Part shown: piece after piece, positions 30,660-38,289 of the stretch
Layout of the letters: each line of letters opens with the position of its first letter
How positions within the stretch are numbered: position 1 is the stretch's first letter
IMG/VR virus record: IMGVR_UViG_3300038441_001119
Span: 1 to 64,000 of that record
Strand: one strand, 5' to 3'
From: a virus
DNA: 64,000 nt
Program-made: the position numbers and the translations under genes
Notes under the pieces: generated by a model
What the model saw: only the letters and a program-made list of their open reading frames with translations
Database searches by the model: none
Told to the model about the DNA's origin: nothing

Positions 30660-31404
30660 ACCTGTTTGCAAAAAGGTTCACACGTTTCAGACTATCTTTG
30701 GGGATACTGTCCTTGTGTTCAGAGATTTCCTTCTTGCTTGCAGAGCGAATGTGCCTCGTGTCGATGTGGCAAATCACCGCCTTCGTACCAGACGGACTAG
30801 GGAGCGTGCGATACAGGAAAACAGCACCTGCAGTCCTGACGGCTGTGTAGCGCCCGACATTATGAGGAGTGAAGCCAAGCGATACGTTGACTTCGTCAAG
30901 TGGCGCCTTGAAGACGTGCCCCTTCTCGCGGAACCAAATGTGACCGTCCTTCTCATAATAGTTGGCCTTGAAACTATAAGGCGCGTGATGCCGTTTGTAG
31001 CATCGGAGGATACCTTCTGGATCGACGTACAAGGCTCCGTCGTAAAGACTTTCGACAGTGCGGGGTTGTCCTCCTCCGTCGATTACCAATACGCTCTTAT
31101 GAGTGTCGTCTGCGTAGGCAGATGTTGTGTATACATGCCGAAAGAGCTGCTCCACCTCTTTCTTGCTGCAATGACTGTGAATCCATGAACTGACTGTTGT
31201 CCATGATTTGCCGACCATCGAATTGAGCATACGATGCCCGGCACTGTTCAGATATTGCCGTGGTGTGAAATCACGGTTCCGAGGCTTGGTGGGAAGTCTG
31301 CTCGGTGTTTCGTCGTCTTCGGGATCAGAACCGGGACGAGCTTTAGGTGCCTTGAGTGGGGCGCCGTCGAACTCTTTCTCGGCTGTAAGGATGTTGCTTT
31401 TCAT
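30652..31404 (-). CDS. Unknown 250-residue protein
   Basis: Start ATG 31402-31404 (MKSNILTAEKEFDG). The first 50 residues are Pro/Arg/Asp-rich and disordered; the rest is alpha/beta, with VLVIDGGGQPRTVESL and a beta-rich C-terminal half (GRYTAVRTAGAVFLYRTL). Its 3' end overlaps the HNH gene. Separated from its promoter at 31510 by a terminator hairpin. Confidence 0.6.
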   Translation of the reverse strand: MKSNILTAEKEFDGAPLKAPKARPGSDPEDDETPSRLPTKPRNRDFTPRQYLNSAGHRMLNSMVGKSWTTVSSWIHSHCSKKEVEQLFRHVYTTSAYADDTHKSVLVIDGGGQPRTVESLYDGALYVDPEGILRCYKRHHAPYSFKANYYEKDGHIWFREKGHVFKAPLDEVNVSLGFTPHNVGRYTAVRTAGAVFLYRTLPSPSGTKAVICHIDTRHIRSASKKEISEHKDSIPKDSLKRVNLFANRFN

Positions 31405-31420
31405 GATGAATGTGTAGGGG

Positions 31421-31469
31421 TTAAAAAGAATGAGTGCAGGGAGGACATGTCCCAAAAGCCTCCCTGCAC
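31421..31469 (-). terminator. Terminator or attenuator
   Basis: Stem GTGCAGGGAGG/CCTCCCTGCAC followed by TCATTCTTTTT. Located between the promoter at 31510 and the gene starting at 31404, so it must either end the upstream operon or attenuate this promoter. Confidence 0.75.
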
Positions 31470-31504
31470 CGGTTGTTGTCTTCCGTTATGGAAGCACAGA
31501 TGTG

Positions 31505-31822
31505 CTACCCAAGAATATATAGCACGATGTTCTTGATTGTTGCGAGGTGTCGCAGAGCAAGCTGGATCAGTATAAACAGAAGTGCTGCTATCCAGATGGA
31601 CTGTCTCATCCAAAAGAATCTACCAGCATTACCGAATGTGCGGTCCGGACAACGGGCGCAGCCTACTGCTGTAATCGCAATAGCGTTAATAGCCAGCAAG
31701 AGCCAGTTGGTTTCGGGTTTACCGTTGATGGCAGCAACACTGGATATAGAGAAGCTGATCATGCATAGTACGTAGCAGAACCTGCCTATGAAAACCCTCG
31801 TAGGTTTATTGTAGTCGCTCAC
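31505..31822 (-). CDS. Membrane protein, three spans
   Basis: 105 residues from GTG 31820-31822, 2 bases after the upstream stop. Hydrophobic segments at about 10-28, 37-55 and 72-100. The 3' end overlaps the promoter at 31510. Function unknown; small enough to be a holin-like or superinfection factor. Confidence 0.55.
   Translation of the reverse strand: MSDYNKPTRVFIGRFCYVLCMISFSISSVAAINGKPETNWLLLAINAIAITAVGCARCPDRTFGNAGRFFWMRQSIWIAALLFILIQLALRHLATIKNIVLYILG
31510..31525 (-). promoter_or_regulatory. Phage promoter inside a gene end
   Basis: GTGCTATATATTCTTG lies within the last codons of 31505-31822. The early transcript pairs AGCAC-ATCT-GTGCT, followed by a second hairpin CTTCC-ATAA-CGGAAG. 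Confidence 0.7.
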
Positions 31823-31824
31823 TG

Positions 31825-32355
31825 TTAGTTGCGTCTTGGTAGTGGAGGAAGCTTGATCATATTGTCGAGTTCCTTTGAAACCTTTGCCCACACATCACCG
31901 CGCAGAGCTTCCTTGAACCCACTAACTACCTCGACCATGCTGTCCTTCATGGCTTGCGTGAAGACTTCCAGCATGACGCTTCGCATGAGGTACTGTGCGC
32001 GGGTCTGGTTACCGTATGTGGTGGGTTTGCCGCCGCTGTCCACTTTTGCGTCCCAGTATTCTTTGGACTGTGCGTAAAGCATATCCCGAATGGTGGTCTT
32101 CTTGCCTGTGGCTTGACCCCATTGATCGACTGGAGTGAACTCCATGAGGGCGGTTTGCTCGATATTCTCTCGTAGATAGTCCCCAACGAGAGTCTGAGCC
32201 TGCTGTTGCATTTCAGGCTTGATGACGTTTTTGACATGGTTCTCCAGCCCAGTCATTACTCCGTCTTTATTGAATGACTCGATCAACTGGTCGATGGCTC
32301 GTTGAGTGAGTTCCTCTTGAGTGAGGCCAAGTATGTTTAACAGATCTAGTCCCAT
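31825..32355 (-). CDS. Unknown 176-residue helical protein
   Basis: Almost fully helical, with Gln/Glu-rich segments and the stretch YAQSKEYWDAKVDSGGKPTT followed by a Met-rich C-terminal helix. The pattern resembles small virion or scaffold-like proteins of phages, which is a weak guess. Preceded by a terminator. Confidence 0.55.
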   Translation of the reverse strand: MGLDLLNILGLTQEELTQRAIDQLIESFNKDGVMTGLENHVKNVIKPEMQQQAQTLVGDYLRENIEQTALMEFTPVDQWGQATGKKTTIRDMLYAQSKEYWDAKVDSGGKPTTYGNQTRAQYLMRSVMLEVFTQAMKDSMVEVVSGFKEALRGDVWAKVSKELDNMIKLPPLPRRN

Positions 32356-32359
32356 ATTG

Positions 32360-32395
32360 TAAAAGAATGAGGGTACCCCCTTTCGAGGGTACCCT
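32360..32395 (-). terminator. Intrinsic terminator after the NAD operon
   Basis: Stem AGGGTACCC/GGGTACCCT followed by TCATTCTTTT. Confidence 0.85.
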
Positions 32396-32430
32396 GTTTA
32401 TTTCCCGGTGGCGTGTGTGTAGGTGGGAAG

Positions 32431-34311
32431 TTAGTTGGCGTTGTACTGTCCGTCGACAGGTTCCAGCGGCCAGAGACCCTGCAGGGTAGGATGCTGGTTC
32501 CGAGCGTCGAGCGATGCCTTGACATAGTCAGTGTACGGTTGACCACGACGGGCAACGCGTTGTTCTTCGAGCCGCTTGCGGACATCGTCGAGCGTACACG
32601 TATTGTATTGCTTGCTGTCCTTGAAGATGAGCTGGTAAGCGCAGTTCTCCAATTCTTGCATCGTGGCCTTGTCCTTGAGGTAGGGGACGCCGTCCTTCGA
32701 GAAGAACACAGCGGGGATACCTTCAGCCGACTTCTTGGTACCGTCATCGGTAGCAGGGTTCTTCGACAGAGCGATGGGCTTGTCACCAAAGATACCGAAC
32801 GTCGCTTTGACAGCCATGGCGTGTGTGTCACGGGTGACGAACTGATAGCTGTAGCTTCCGATACCGAAGACGATATTCGTCGAGCAGAAGCCGAGAGCCT
32901 TCATCTGCTCAAGGATCGACTGGCAACGCTGAAGCGTGATCGAGTCACCGTAGATCAGACCAACGAATGGATTGATCTCCCGGTAGCCCTTCGCATTGAC
33001 CTTTCCGCCGAACTCATCCCAGAGACACTCCAGCGATCCGCGAAGGACCGGGGTGTCGACGACAGGAACCAGCTCGTAGTAGTCGTGCTGCGAGTTGGCC
33101 TTGATCTCGTAAGGCTGCCCCTTGTGCCGGACATGGAAGTAGCCGAGAACACGGATCTTCTCCAGAGCGAGTTTGAGGATTTCGTCTTCGATGCGAGTAC
33201 CGACGGCGATTTCCTCAACGTCATAGATCGCCTTGAGAGGATAGGCTTCGCCGCAGACGATCTTGATTGGATCTCCACTGTCAGGGCGGAACACCACCTT
33301 GGCAGGCTGTCCGTTTTGATTGGGCTTCCGGTCGAGGATGATGGGCTTGAGACGCTTGAGACCTTCCGTCATCACCTTCCAGTAGTTGTTGGTGTCCGAG
33401 ACAGCCGACACGATACCGGTAGGGTACTTCTTCGAGAAGAGGTTCTCCATGAAGCGCATCTCACCTTCCCACTTGTCAGTACCGCCGCCGTAGACAGCGA
33501 TACCAGCTTGGGTAACCGAGTGTTCCGTGGCCCGCACCGAGGTACCAATAAGGCTTTCAGTCGGGTAGTAGTTCCGAGTGAATGGGACCGCAGGCATGGT
33601 GTCCGTACCGCAGAAGCTGGTAAGGTGCGACATGCCGGTAAGACACGAGGCTTCCAGACCCTGCATACCTCGCATCGAGAAGTCGTGACCTTGGAATGGA
33701 ACAAAACCCATGTCGCCGCCGGTGTCCTCGCAGAAGCGATCCATCAGTGTACGATACAGATGCGCCGTGGTTGCAGCCGTGACACAGGGCCACATGTTCT
33801 GCGACAACGAGGTCTCCTGATGGTTGACAAGCCAGAAGAAGCGGCTGTCGGTGTTGTAGATCACCATCATCGGAACACGAAGCGGAGTGAGTGTACCTTC
33901 GGGAAGCGCCCAGATAGCCAGAGGCAGATAGCCGAGATCGTGCAGTTCACGTACGTGGTTGTCTCCGACAACACCGGGACCATAGAAGGCGTCGATGTTC
34001 TTGCGGTACAACAGTACGGCGATCTCCTTGTCGCACGAGAAGAAGGCTTCATCCCAGACACCGAGTAGCTGGTACTGGACCCAATACTGGCTACCGAAAG
34101 CAACCACCTCGGTAAGACCGGGATGGCGGGTTGCGCGAGCAGTCAGGTTGGCCATGATCAACTGCGTGTTGTCAGGGTGCTGTGGAAGGTGGTCACCTTT
34201 GTAGGCATCACATCCGGTCATGGGGTCTTGCCACGGGCGGTAGACCTTGTTGTTTGGAGTACGGCGAGCCTTCGGTTTGTCGGCTGCGATCTCTTTGGCG
34301 ATGTTTGTCAT
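32431..34311 (-). CDS. Nicotinamide phosphoribosyltransferase family (NadV/Nampt or Namat)
   Basis: 626 residues, longer than the roughly 490 of human Nampt. Conserved landmarks are HDFSMRGMQGLEA, FCGTDT (Asp237), ATEHS (His264, the phosphorylated His in Nampt), VSAVSDT, FRPDSGDP and IYGDSI. About 70 extra residues lie between RPDSG and the YGDSI loop. Nampt joins nicotinamide to PRPP, giving NMN; the related phage enzyme Namat uses ADP-ribose pyrophosphate and gives NAD+ directly. The PRPP-synthetase homologue upstream in the same operon makes either reading possible. Leader GTAACCAACAT. Confidence 0.88.
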   Translation of the reverse strand: MTNIAKEIAADKPKARRTPNNKVYRPWQDPMTGCDAYKGDHLPQHPDNTQLIMANLTARATRHPGLTEVVAFGSQYWVQYQLLGVWDEAFFSCDKEIAVLLYRKNIDAFYGPGVVGDNHVRELHDLGYLPLAIWALPEGTLTPLRVPMMVIYNTDSRFFWLVNHQETSLSQNMWPCVTAATTAHLYRTLMDRFCEDTGGDMGFVPFQGHDFSMRGMQGLEASCLTGMSHLTSFCGTDTMPAVPFTRNYYPTESLIGTSVRATEHSVTQAGIAVYGGGTDKWEGEMRFMENLFSKKYPTGIVSAVSDTNNYWKVMTEGLKRLKPIILDRKPNQNGQPAKVVFRPDSGDPIKIVCGEAYPLKAIYDVEEIAVGTRIEDEILKLALEKIRVLGYFHVRHKGQPYEIKANSQHDYYELVPVVDTPVLRGSLECLWDEFGGKVNAKGYREINPFVGLIYGDSITLQRCQSILEQMKALGFCSTNIVFGIGSYSYQFVTRDTHAMAVKATFGIFGDKPIALSKNPATDDGTKKSAEGIPAVFFSKDGVPYLKDKATMQELENCAYQLIFKDSKQYNTCTLDDVRKRLEEQRVARRGQPYTDYVKASLDARNQHPTLQGLWPLEPVDGQYNAN

Positions 34312-34368
34312 ATGTTGGTTACGATGGGAATGGAGCAGGTTCTCAGCCTGCCATATTTGCTGTAAAAA

Positions 34369-35298
34369 TTATACCGGTGCAGGTGCTTCAATAGCCACTG
34401 TAGATGGTGTCGAGAACATGGCTGCGGTTGCCTTTTCGACGGCCTCCAGTACGTCAATCGCACCATTGGTCTGAAGCTGACTGCTGAGGATACCAATCTC
34501 CAGAGAGCGGGTATTCTTATGGACGTTCTTCTGCATATTGCGAAGCTCACGTTGTTCCATTGCAACCTTTTCCAGCTCGATGGACAGTTCCAGAACGCGA
34601 AGGACGGTTTCACCTAAGGCACCATCCAGAGAGAACTCCAGATCAACCGAGGTATAGTTGTATTCATCGTCGCGATAAAATCCTGGAGAATCCCTATACT
34701 CTTTGCTGACACGGTGTGCCAGTGCGATATTTGTACCGATGGTTACCTTCAACACTCCCTCTTTGAGGATCTGTTCCCACACGGATGGTCGGGCAACGTA
34801 AGTGTTACCCGAAAGGTAATTGTGTGTCAGATTGGACACACCGCCACTGGTGCGTCCTGTTATCAGATCATCCAGAGGATGTGAGGTCTCGGTGACCTTC
34901 GGAAAACGGAAAGACAGGTTCATACTGTCGATGAACTTGTCAGCTTCAGCTTTCTTCTGCTCAGGTGTGACTTTGTCGTCAGATTTGAAGACCAGAACCT
35001 GCATTGCCCAGAACACGAGGTTCTTCAGTCCGTCGTGACTTGCCACGATATGTTTCGGGTCCAACAATGGATGCTTGAGGAAGCCGTCGGTGTAAGCGAT
35101 CTTGAGTGCTTCGGCAATCTCGTCATAACGCTTGAGCAAAGCGTTATTTCTATTATCTATTTCTTCTTCAGATTTCAGTTTGACGAGCTGAAGGGCAGCT
35201 TCAACGCGTGCTTGGTCGACTGCTACCGAGTCGCGGGTCTGGGTTGGCACTCCAACAACTTCTACTGTGGTTTCTGCTCGGTCGATATTATCGGACAT
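34369..35298 (-). CDS. Unknown 309-residue protein in NAD operon
   Basis: Helical, acidic protein with LVKLKSEEEIDNRNNALLKR and a C-terminal coiled coil (about 235-285). No enzyme motif. The start (GAAACCAA leader) overlaps the end of the metallophosphoesterase gene by 37 bases, so it is translated from the same transcript. Confidence 0.6.
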   Translation of the reverse strand: MSDNIDRAETTVEVVGVPTQTRDSVAVDQARVEAALQLVKLKSEEEIDNRNNALLKRYDEIAEALKIAYTDGFLKHPLLDPKHIVASHDGLKNLVFWAMQVLVFKSDDKVTPEQKKAEADKFIDSMNLSFRFPKVTETSHPLDDLITGRTSGGVSNLTHNYLSGNTYVARPSVWEQILKEGVLKVTIGTNIALAHRVSKEYRDSPGFYRDDEYNYTSVDLEFSLDGALGETVLRVLELSIELEKVAMEQRELRNMQKNVHKNTRSLEIGILSSQLQTNGAIDVLEAVEKATAAMFSTPSTVAIEAPAPV

Positions 35299-36089
35299 TT
35301 GGTTTCTTCTTTGGGGATGTATTGGGTCAGGTCAACCAGAAGTTCACGATTGAACTCTGGGTTGAGATGGTCAGGAACATAACCGTGTGGGTTTGAGATC
35401 ACACGGGTATTGTTTATTTTGTAATCATTGCTTGCATGAATATGCCCATGTATCCACAAGGGGATAGCATATTTTGCAGTAATAGCTGATAGGTCGGAGG
35501 CATACGCCGCACGAAGGGGGTCTTCCATTTCCGCAGGAGGTACTGAGAAAATGGATGGAGCATGATGCGTAACGACGATGGTTCTCTTTGGGTCGTGCTC
35601 TTCCAAGAACTGCTCCAGCAAGAACCGACTCCTTATGTGGGTGGAGCGCGTATCAGCAGCTGAAAGCTTACGGTATTTATCTCCTCTGTTATAAGTGATC
35701 TTTACGTAGTCATTCATCTGATATGCTGCGATACCCATGTCCGCCCACCAGTCATTGTGGAGATTGAAGTCAGCCCACAGCGTGCAGCCGTAGAAATACC
35801 AACCGTCAATCTCCACAAAACTGTCTTCCAAGAAGTGTATGTTACTCTTGGGATTCTGATTCTTAAGCTCTGCAACGAGATTAGGGAACTTCTCTCCATA
35901 GTACTCGTGGTTACCGCAGACATATATAACAGGGATACCTTCCGCAAACTCCCGCAGCCATTTGAAGCCAAGGGTGCCTTTGTCGATATCACCTGCTGCA
36001 ATGAACACATCTGCGTATTCCGAATGTATGGGAGTAGTAGGTCCTTCACCGAATTCACGGTGCAGGTCGCTGAAGATCTGAAGTTTCAT
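35262..36089 (-). CDS. Calcineurin-type metallophosphoesterase
   Basis: 275 residues from ATG 36087-36089 (MKLQIFSDLHREFG). All metal-binding motifs are present: SDLH, AAGDID, CGNHEYY, VVTHHAPS and HGHIHAS. It hydrolyses phosphoester bonds; the substrate could be a cyclic nucleotide, a nucleotide, or a 1''/2' phosphate. Inside an operon with NAD-salvage homologues it might process ADP-ribose derivatives, which is speculation. Confidence 0.85.
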   Translation of the reverse strand: MKLQIFSDLHREFGEGPTTPIHSEYADVFIAAGDIDKGTLGFKWLREFAEGIPVIYVCGNHEYYGEKFPNLVAELKNQNPKSNIHFLEDSFVEIDGWYFYGCTLWADFNLHNDWWADMGIAAYQMNDYVKITYNRGDKYRKLSAADTRSTHIRSRFLLEQFLEEHDPKRTIVVTHHAPSIFSVPPAEMEDPLRAAYASDLSAITAKYAIPLWIHGHIHASNDYKINNTRVISNPHGYVPDHLNPEFNRELLVDLTQYIPKEETKCPIISTEQKPQ

Positions 36090-36103
36090 AAGGGGTGCTG
36101 TTT

Positions 36104-37075
36104 TCACTTATAGTACCCGTACACTGGTATACGAGTAAGATAGGGGTATGACAGGTTTCCTTCTTGCAGGAAGTAAGGAGCTGCCATGCTATCAGTGGAA
36201 ATACACCTGTCAATACCAGCTGCCAACATTTCAGCCTGATTCATCGTTCCTTCGTTGTGGGAAGTGACGAGGACGATCTCCCGAGCGCCGATGACTTTCA
36301 GGGCAGCTGCGATACCTTTGAAGGTTCCTCCCTTAGAGCAGATGTCGTCGATGATAAGGAACTTACCATCACTCAGCACCGAAGACACGGAAGCTTGCAG
36401 GGATGCCGTGTCGAGCTTGGTCTTGCTGTGGTCGATCACACCAGTAGACGGGTCGCGATCCTTGTACGCCGTAACAATAGGACCTTTGAATTCCAGATTT
36501 CTGGCCAGCGTGAAGATCTTCTTGGCAGCTCCTGCATCAGGCGCAACCCAGACATACTTGTGATATGCCAGCCCTCCATAGGGAGGAAGCGAAGCCATGG
36601 ACAGTACGTTCTCCTGTGTGTATTCCTGCACTCCATTGATGAGGAGTTTCGACACATTGCTGTGCAGATCAAGAACCTCCACTCTATCGAAATTGAGGGA
36701 GTTCAGTATTTTGGAATATGTCAGAATGCCGCAACCTTCTCCCGGCGTCATCTGTCTGTCCGAGCGGGTGCAGGGCACGTACGGCAGACGCAGTGTGAGG
36801 TATTGTTCCGGTTCGCAGGTCCAGCGGATGGCATCTCTGAGAAGGGCCAGCTCGTACAACCGCGAGGCCGCATTGTCTTGGAAAAGAACAATGAGGTTCT
36901 TTACGATGGCACCGTTTGGCTTCAAGATACGGAGACCTGCTTCTCCTGTAGGATAGGTGATGAATTCCAAACCAAGCTTGTGTTGCAGCTCGTTCGGTTG
37001 ACTGTCGATCCTCGTGCGTGCATCGAGGTACCATGTGTATGGATCGTTTTCTCTGAAATCAAACTGTTGAAACAT
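36104..37075 (-). CDS. PRPP-synthetase family protein (Prs or Adps type)
   Basis: 323 residues. Family signatures: PYVPCTRSDRQMTPGE (catalytic loop), LDLHSNVSKLL (metal/PPi region), WVAPDAGAAKK and IIDDICSKGGTF (sugar-phosphate loop, usually DDxxDTGGT). The loop has S-K in place of D-T, which may alter the sugar substrate. Prs pyrophosphorylates ribose-5-phosphate using ATP; the phage homologue Adps instead acts on ADP-ribose. Overlaps the upstream gene by 17 bases and heads towards the Nampt-like gene. Confidence 0.85.
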   Translation of the reverse strand: MFQQFDFRENDPYTWYLDARTRIDSQPNELQHKLGLEFITYPTGEAGLRILKPNGAIVKNLIVLFQDNAASRLYELALLRDAIRWTCEPEQYLTLRLPYVPCTRSDRQMTPGEGCGILTYSKILNSLNFDRVEVLDLHSNVSKLLINGVQEYTQENVLSMASLPPYGGLAYHKYVWVAPDAGAAKKIFTLARNLEFKGPIVTAYKDRDPSTGVIDHSKTKLDTASLQASVSSVLSDGKFLIIDDICSKGGTFKGIAAALKVIGAREIVLVTSHNEGTMNQAEMLAAGIDRCISTDSMAAPYFLQEGNLSYPYLTRIPVYGYYK

Positions 37076-37364
37076 TTCGTGTAGGTCTGGGTGGGAGTGT
37101 GTTGATGAGTTCGTTGAAGGCAGCTTCTTGATCCGGGGTGCCTGCGCATTTACCCAGAGTGAATTCCTTGCCTGTCAAAGTGGTGACGATATTACCGTCT
37201 TTGAAAGCAATGCGAGCTGTCATGATAGCCTGCCCATCTTTGGACTGAGCAGAGCCGAAGATGCTGCCTCTAAGGGAAGCATGATTGTTGCCATCTTTGC
37301 GGTACGCTGTGAACACAACGAGGGTCCAATCTTCCAGTGTAGGTATATTGACCTTTATTTCCAT
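37059..37364 (-). CDS. Unknown 101-residue protein
   Basis: ATG 37362-37364 (MEIKVNIPTLEDWTLVVF), overlapping the upstream stop by 10 bases. Beta-rich, with FTAYRKDGNNHASLRGSIFG. No family recognised; co-transcribed with the Prs-like gene. Confidence 0.6.
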   Translation of the reverse strand: MEIKVNIPTLEDWTLVVFTAYRKDGNNHASLRGSIFGSAQSKDGQAIMTARIAFKDGNIVTTLTGKEFTLGKCAGTPDQEAAFNELINTLPPRPTRNVSTV

Positions 37365-38206
37365 AAGACACCAAATACTACACCGATGATACCGATAGCT
37401 GTTCCGATGGCGGCACAGATCCATGCTTTCTTGGAAGAAGGCGGCTGGTTCCATGTTACGGTGGTTGTATGCCTGACTCCCAAATGCGGAGCGCCATAGA
37501 TCTTCTCCAGAAGCTCAGGGCGATCATCTTTGATTGTTCTTCTGACCTGAGAAGGGATGTTGTACCAATAGGCGGCCTTATCCGTGGGTCCAGTTGGAAC
37601 GTAGCTCTCGATGGTTTCGATCAGCAACTGAGCTGGGACGGCGTAAGATATCCAGTCATTGCGCAGCAGGTCGGGAGTGATCTCCAGAGCCTTTCTGTAC
37701 ATGGACTCCGTAACCCTGTCTTTACCTGCATGCGTGAAGACAGCCTTGAAGTCACTACCATTACCATTGGTAATAATCTCCATCAGTTGCTCCTCAGTAA
37801 GAAGTTCGTGGTTGGCCAGCAGCGCATCCGATGGGTGCAATTTGATAAGCCTTTTGAGTTTGTCTGCATCTACCTTGTTGGTGAGGTATTCGAAGAAAGT
37901 ACGTGGGTCATTGGCGACAACGAACTCCACCATCTCTTCGTCCAACTGGGCGTCCAAGTGCCCGATACCCTCTTCACCTACACCGCCTGCGATGAAGTCT
38001 TGCAGGTATTTCCAGATGTGCTTCTTCTCGCCTGCGATGAACTTCCAAGGTTCCCCATCAGAGGCTTCCTTGATTTGTTCGTACGTCATATACCGTACAC
38101 AGGCCATGAGGGTGTCCTCGCTCATAGCCCCGGCATCGACGACGTCTTTGATCAAGGCATGGAACAAGTCTTTCGAAACTAGAACAGTCTTGTTATTTTC
38201 AGACAT
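37355..38206 (-). CDS. Tail-anchored helical protein
   Basis: 283 residues, nearly all helical, built of short repeated helical units around 'LLT-EQLMEII' and 'LIKLHPSDALL' that resemble solenoid repeats. A single span lies at the very C-terminus (about 262-281), so the body faces the cytoplasm. First gene after the terminator at 38222. Confidence 0.6.
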   Translation of the reverse strand: MSENNKTVLVSKDLFHALIKDVVDAGAMSEDTLMACVRYMTYEQIKEASDGEPWKFIAGEKKHIWKYLQDFIAGGVGEEGIGHLDAQLDEEMVEFVVANDPRTFFEYLTNKVDADKLKRLIKLHPSDALLANHELLTEEQLMEIITNGNGSDFKAVFTHAGKDRVTESMYRKALEITPDLLRNDWISYAVPAQLLIETIESYVPTGPTDKAAYWYNIPSQVRRTIKDDRPELLEKIYGAPHLGVRHTTTVTWNQPPSSKKAWICAAIGTAIGIIGVVFGVLWK

Positions 38207-38221
38207 GAGGGTTGTTGTATG

Positions 38222-38269
38222 TAAAAGTAAGGAGAAAGCCCCGACAGGGTACGTGACCTTGTCGGGGCT
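38222..38269 (-). terminator. Intrinsic terminator
   Basis: Stem AGCCCCGACA(A)GGT/ACC(C)TGTCGGGGCT followed by TTCTCCTTACTTTT. Confidence 0.75.
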
Positions 38270-38289
38270 GGGGCCTCTAGGAGGTGGCG

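Noticed and set aside
32413-34068. Long plus-strand open frame over the Nampt-like gene
   Set aside because: It is fully opposite a gene with clear family motifs and its translation is low-complexity, as expected of an antisense shadow.
36164-37084. Plus-strand open frame over the Prs-like gene
   Set aside because: Antisense to a gene with all family signatures and with no start motif of its own.
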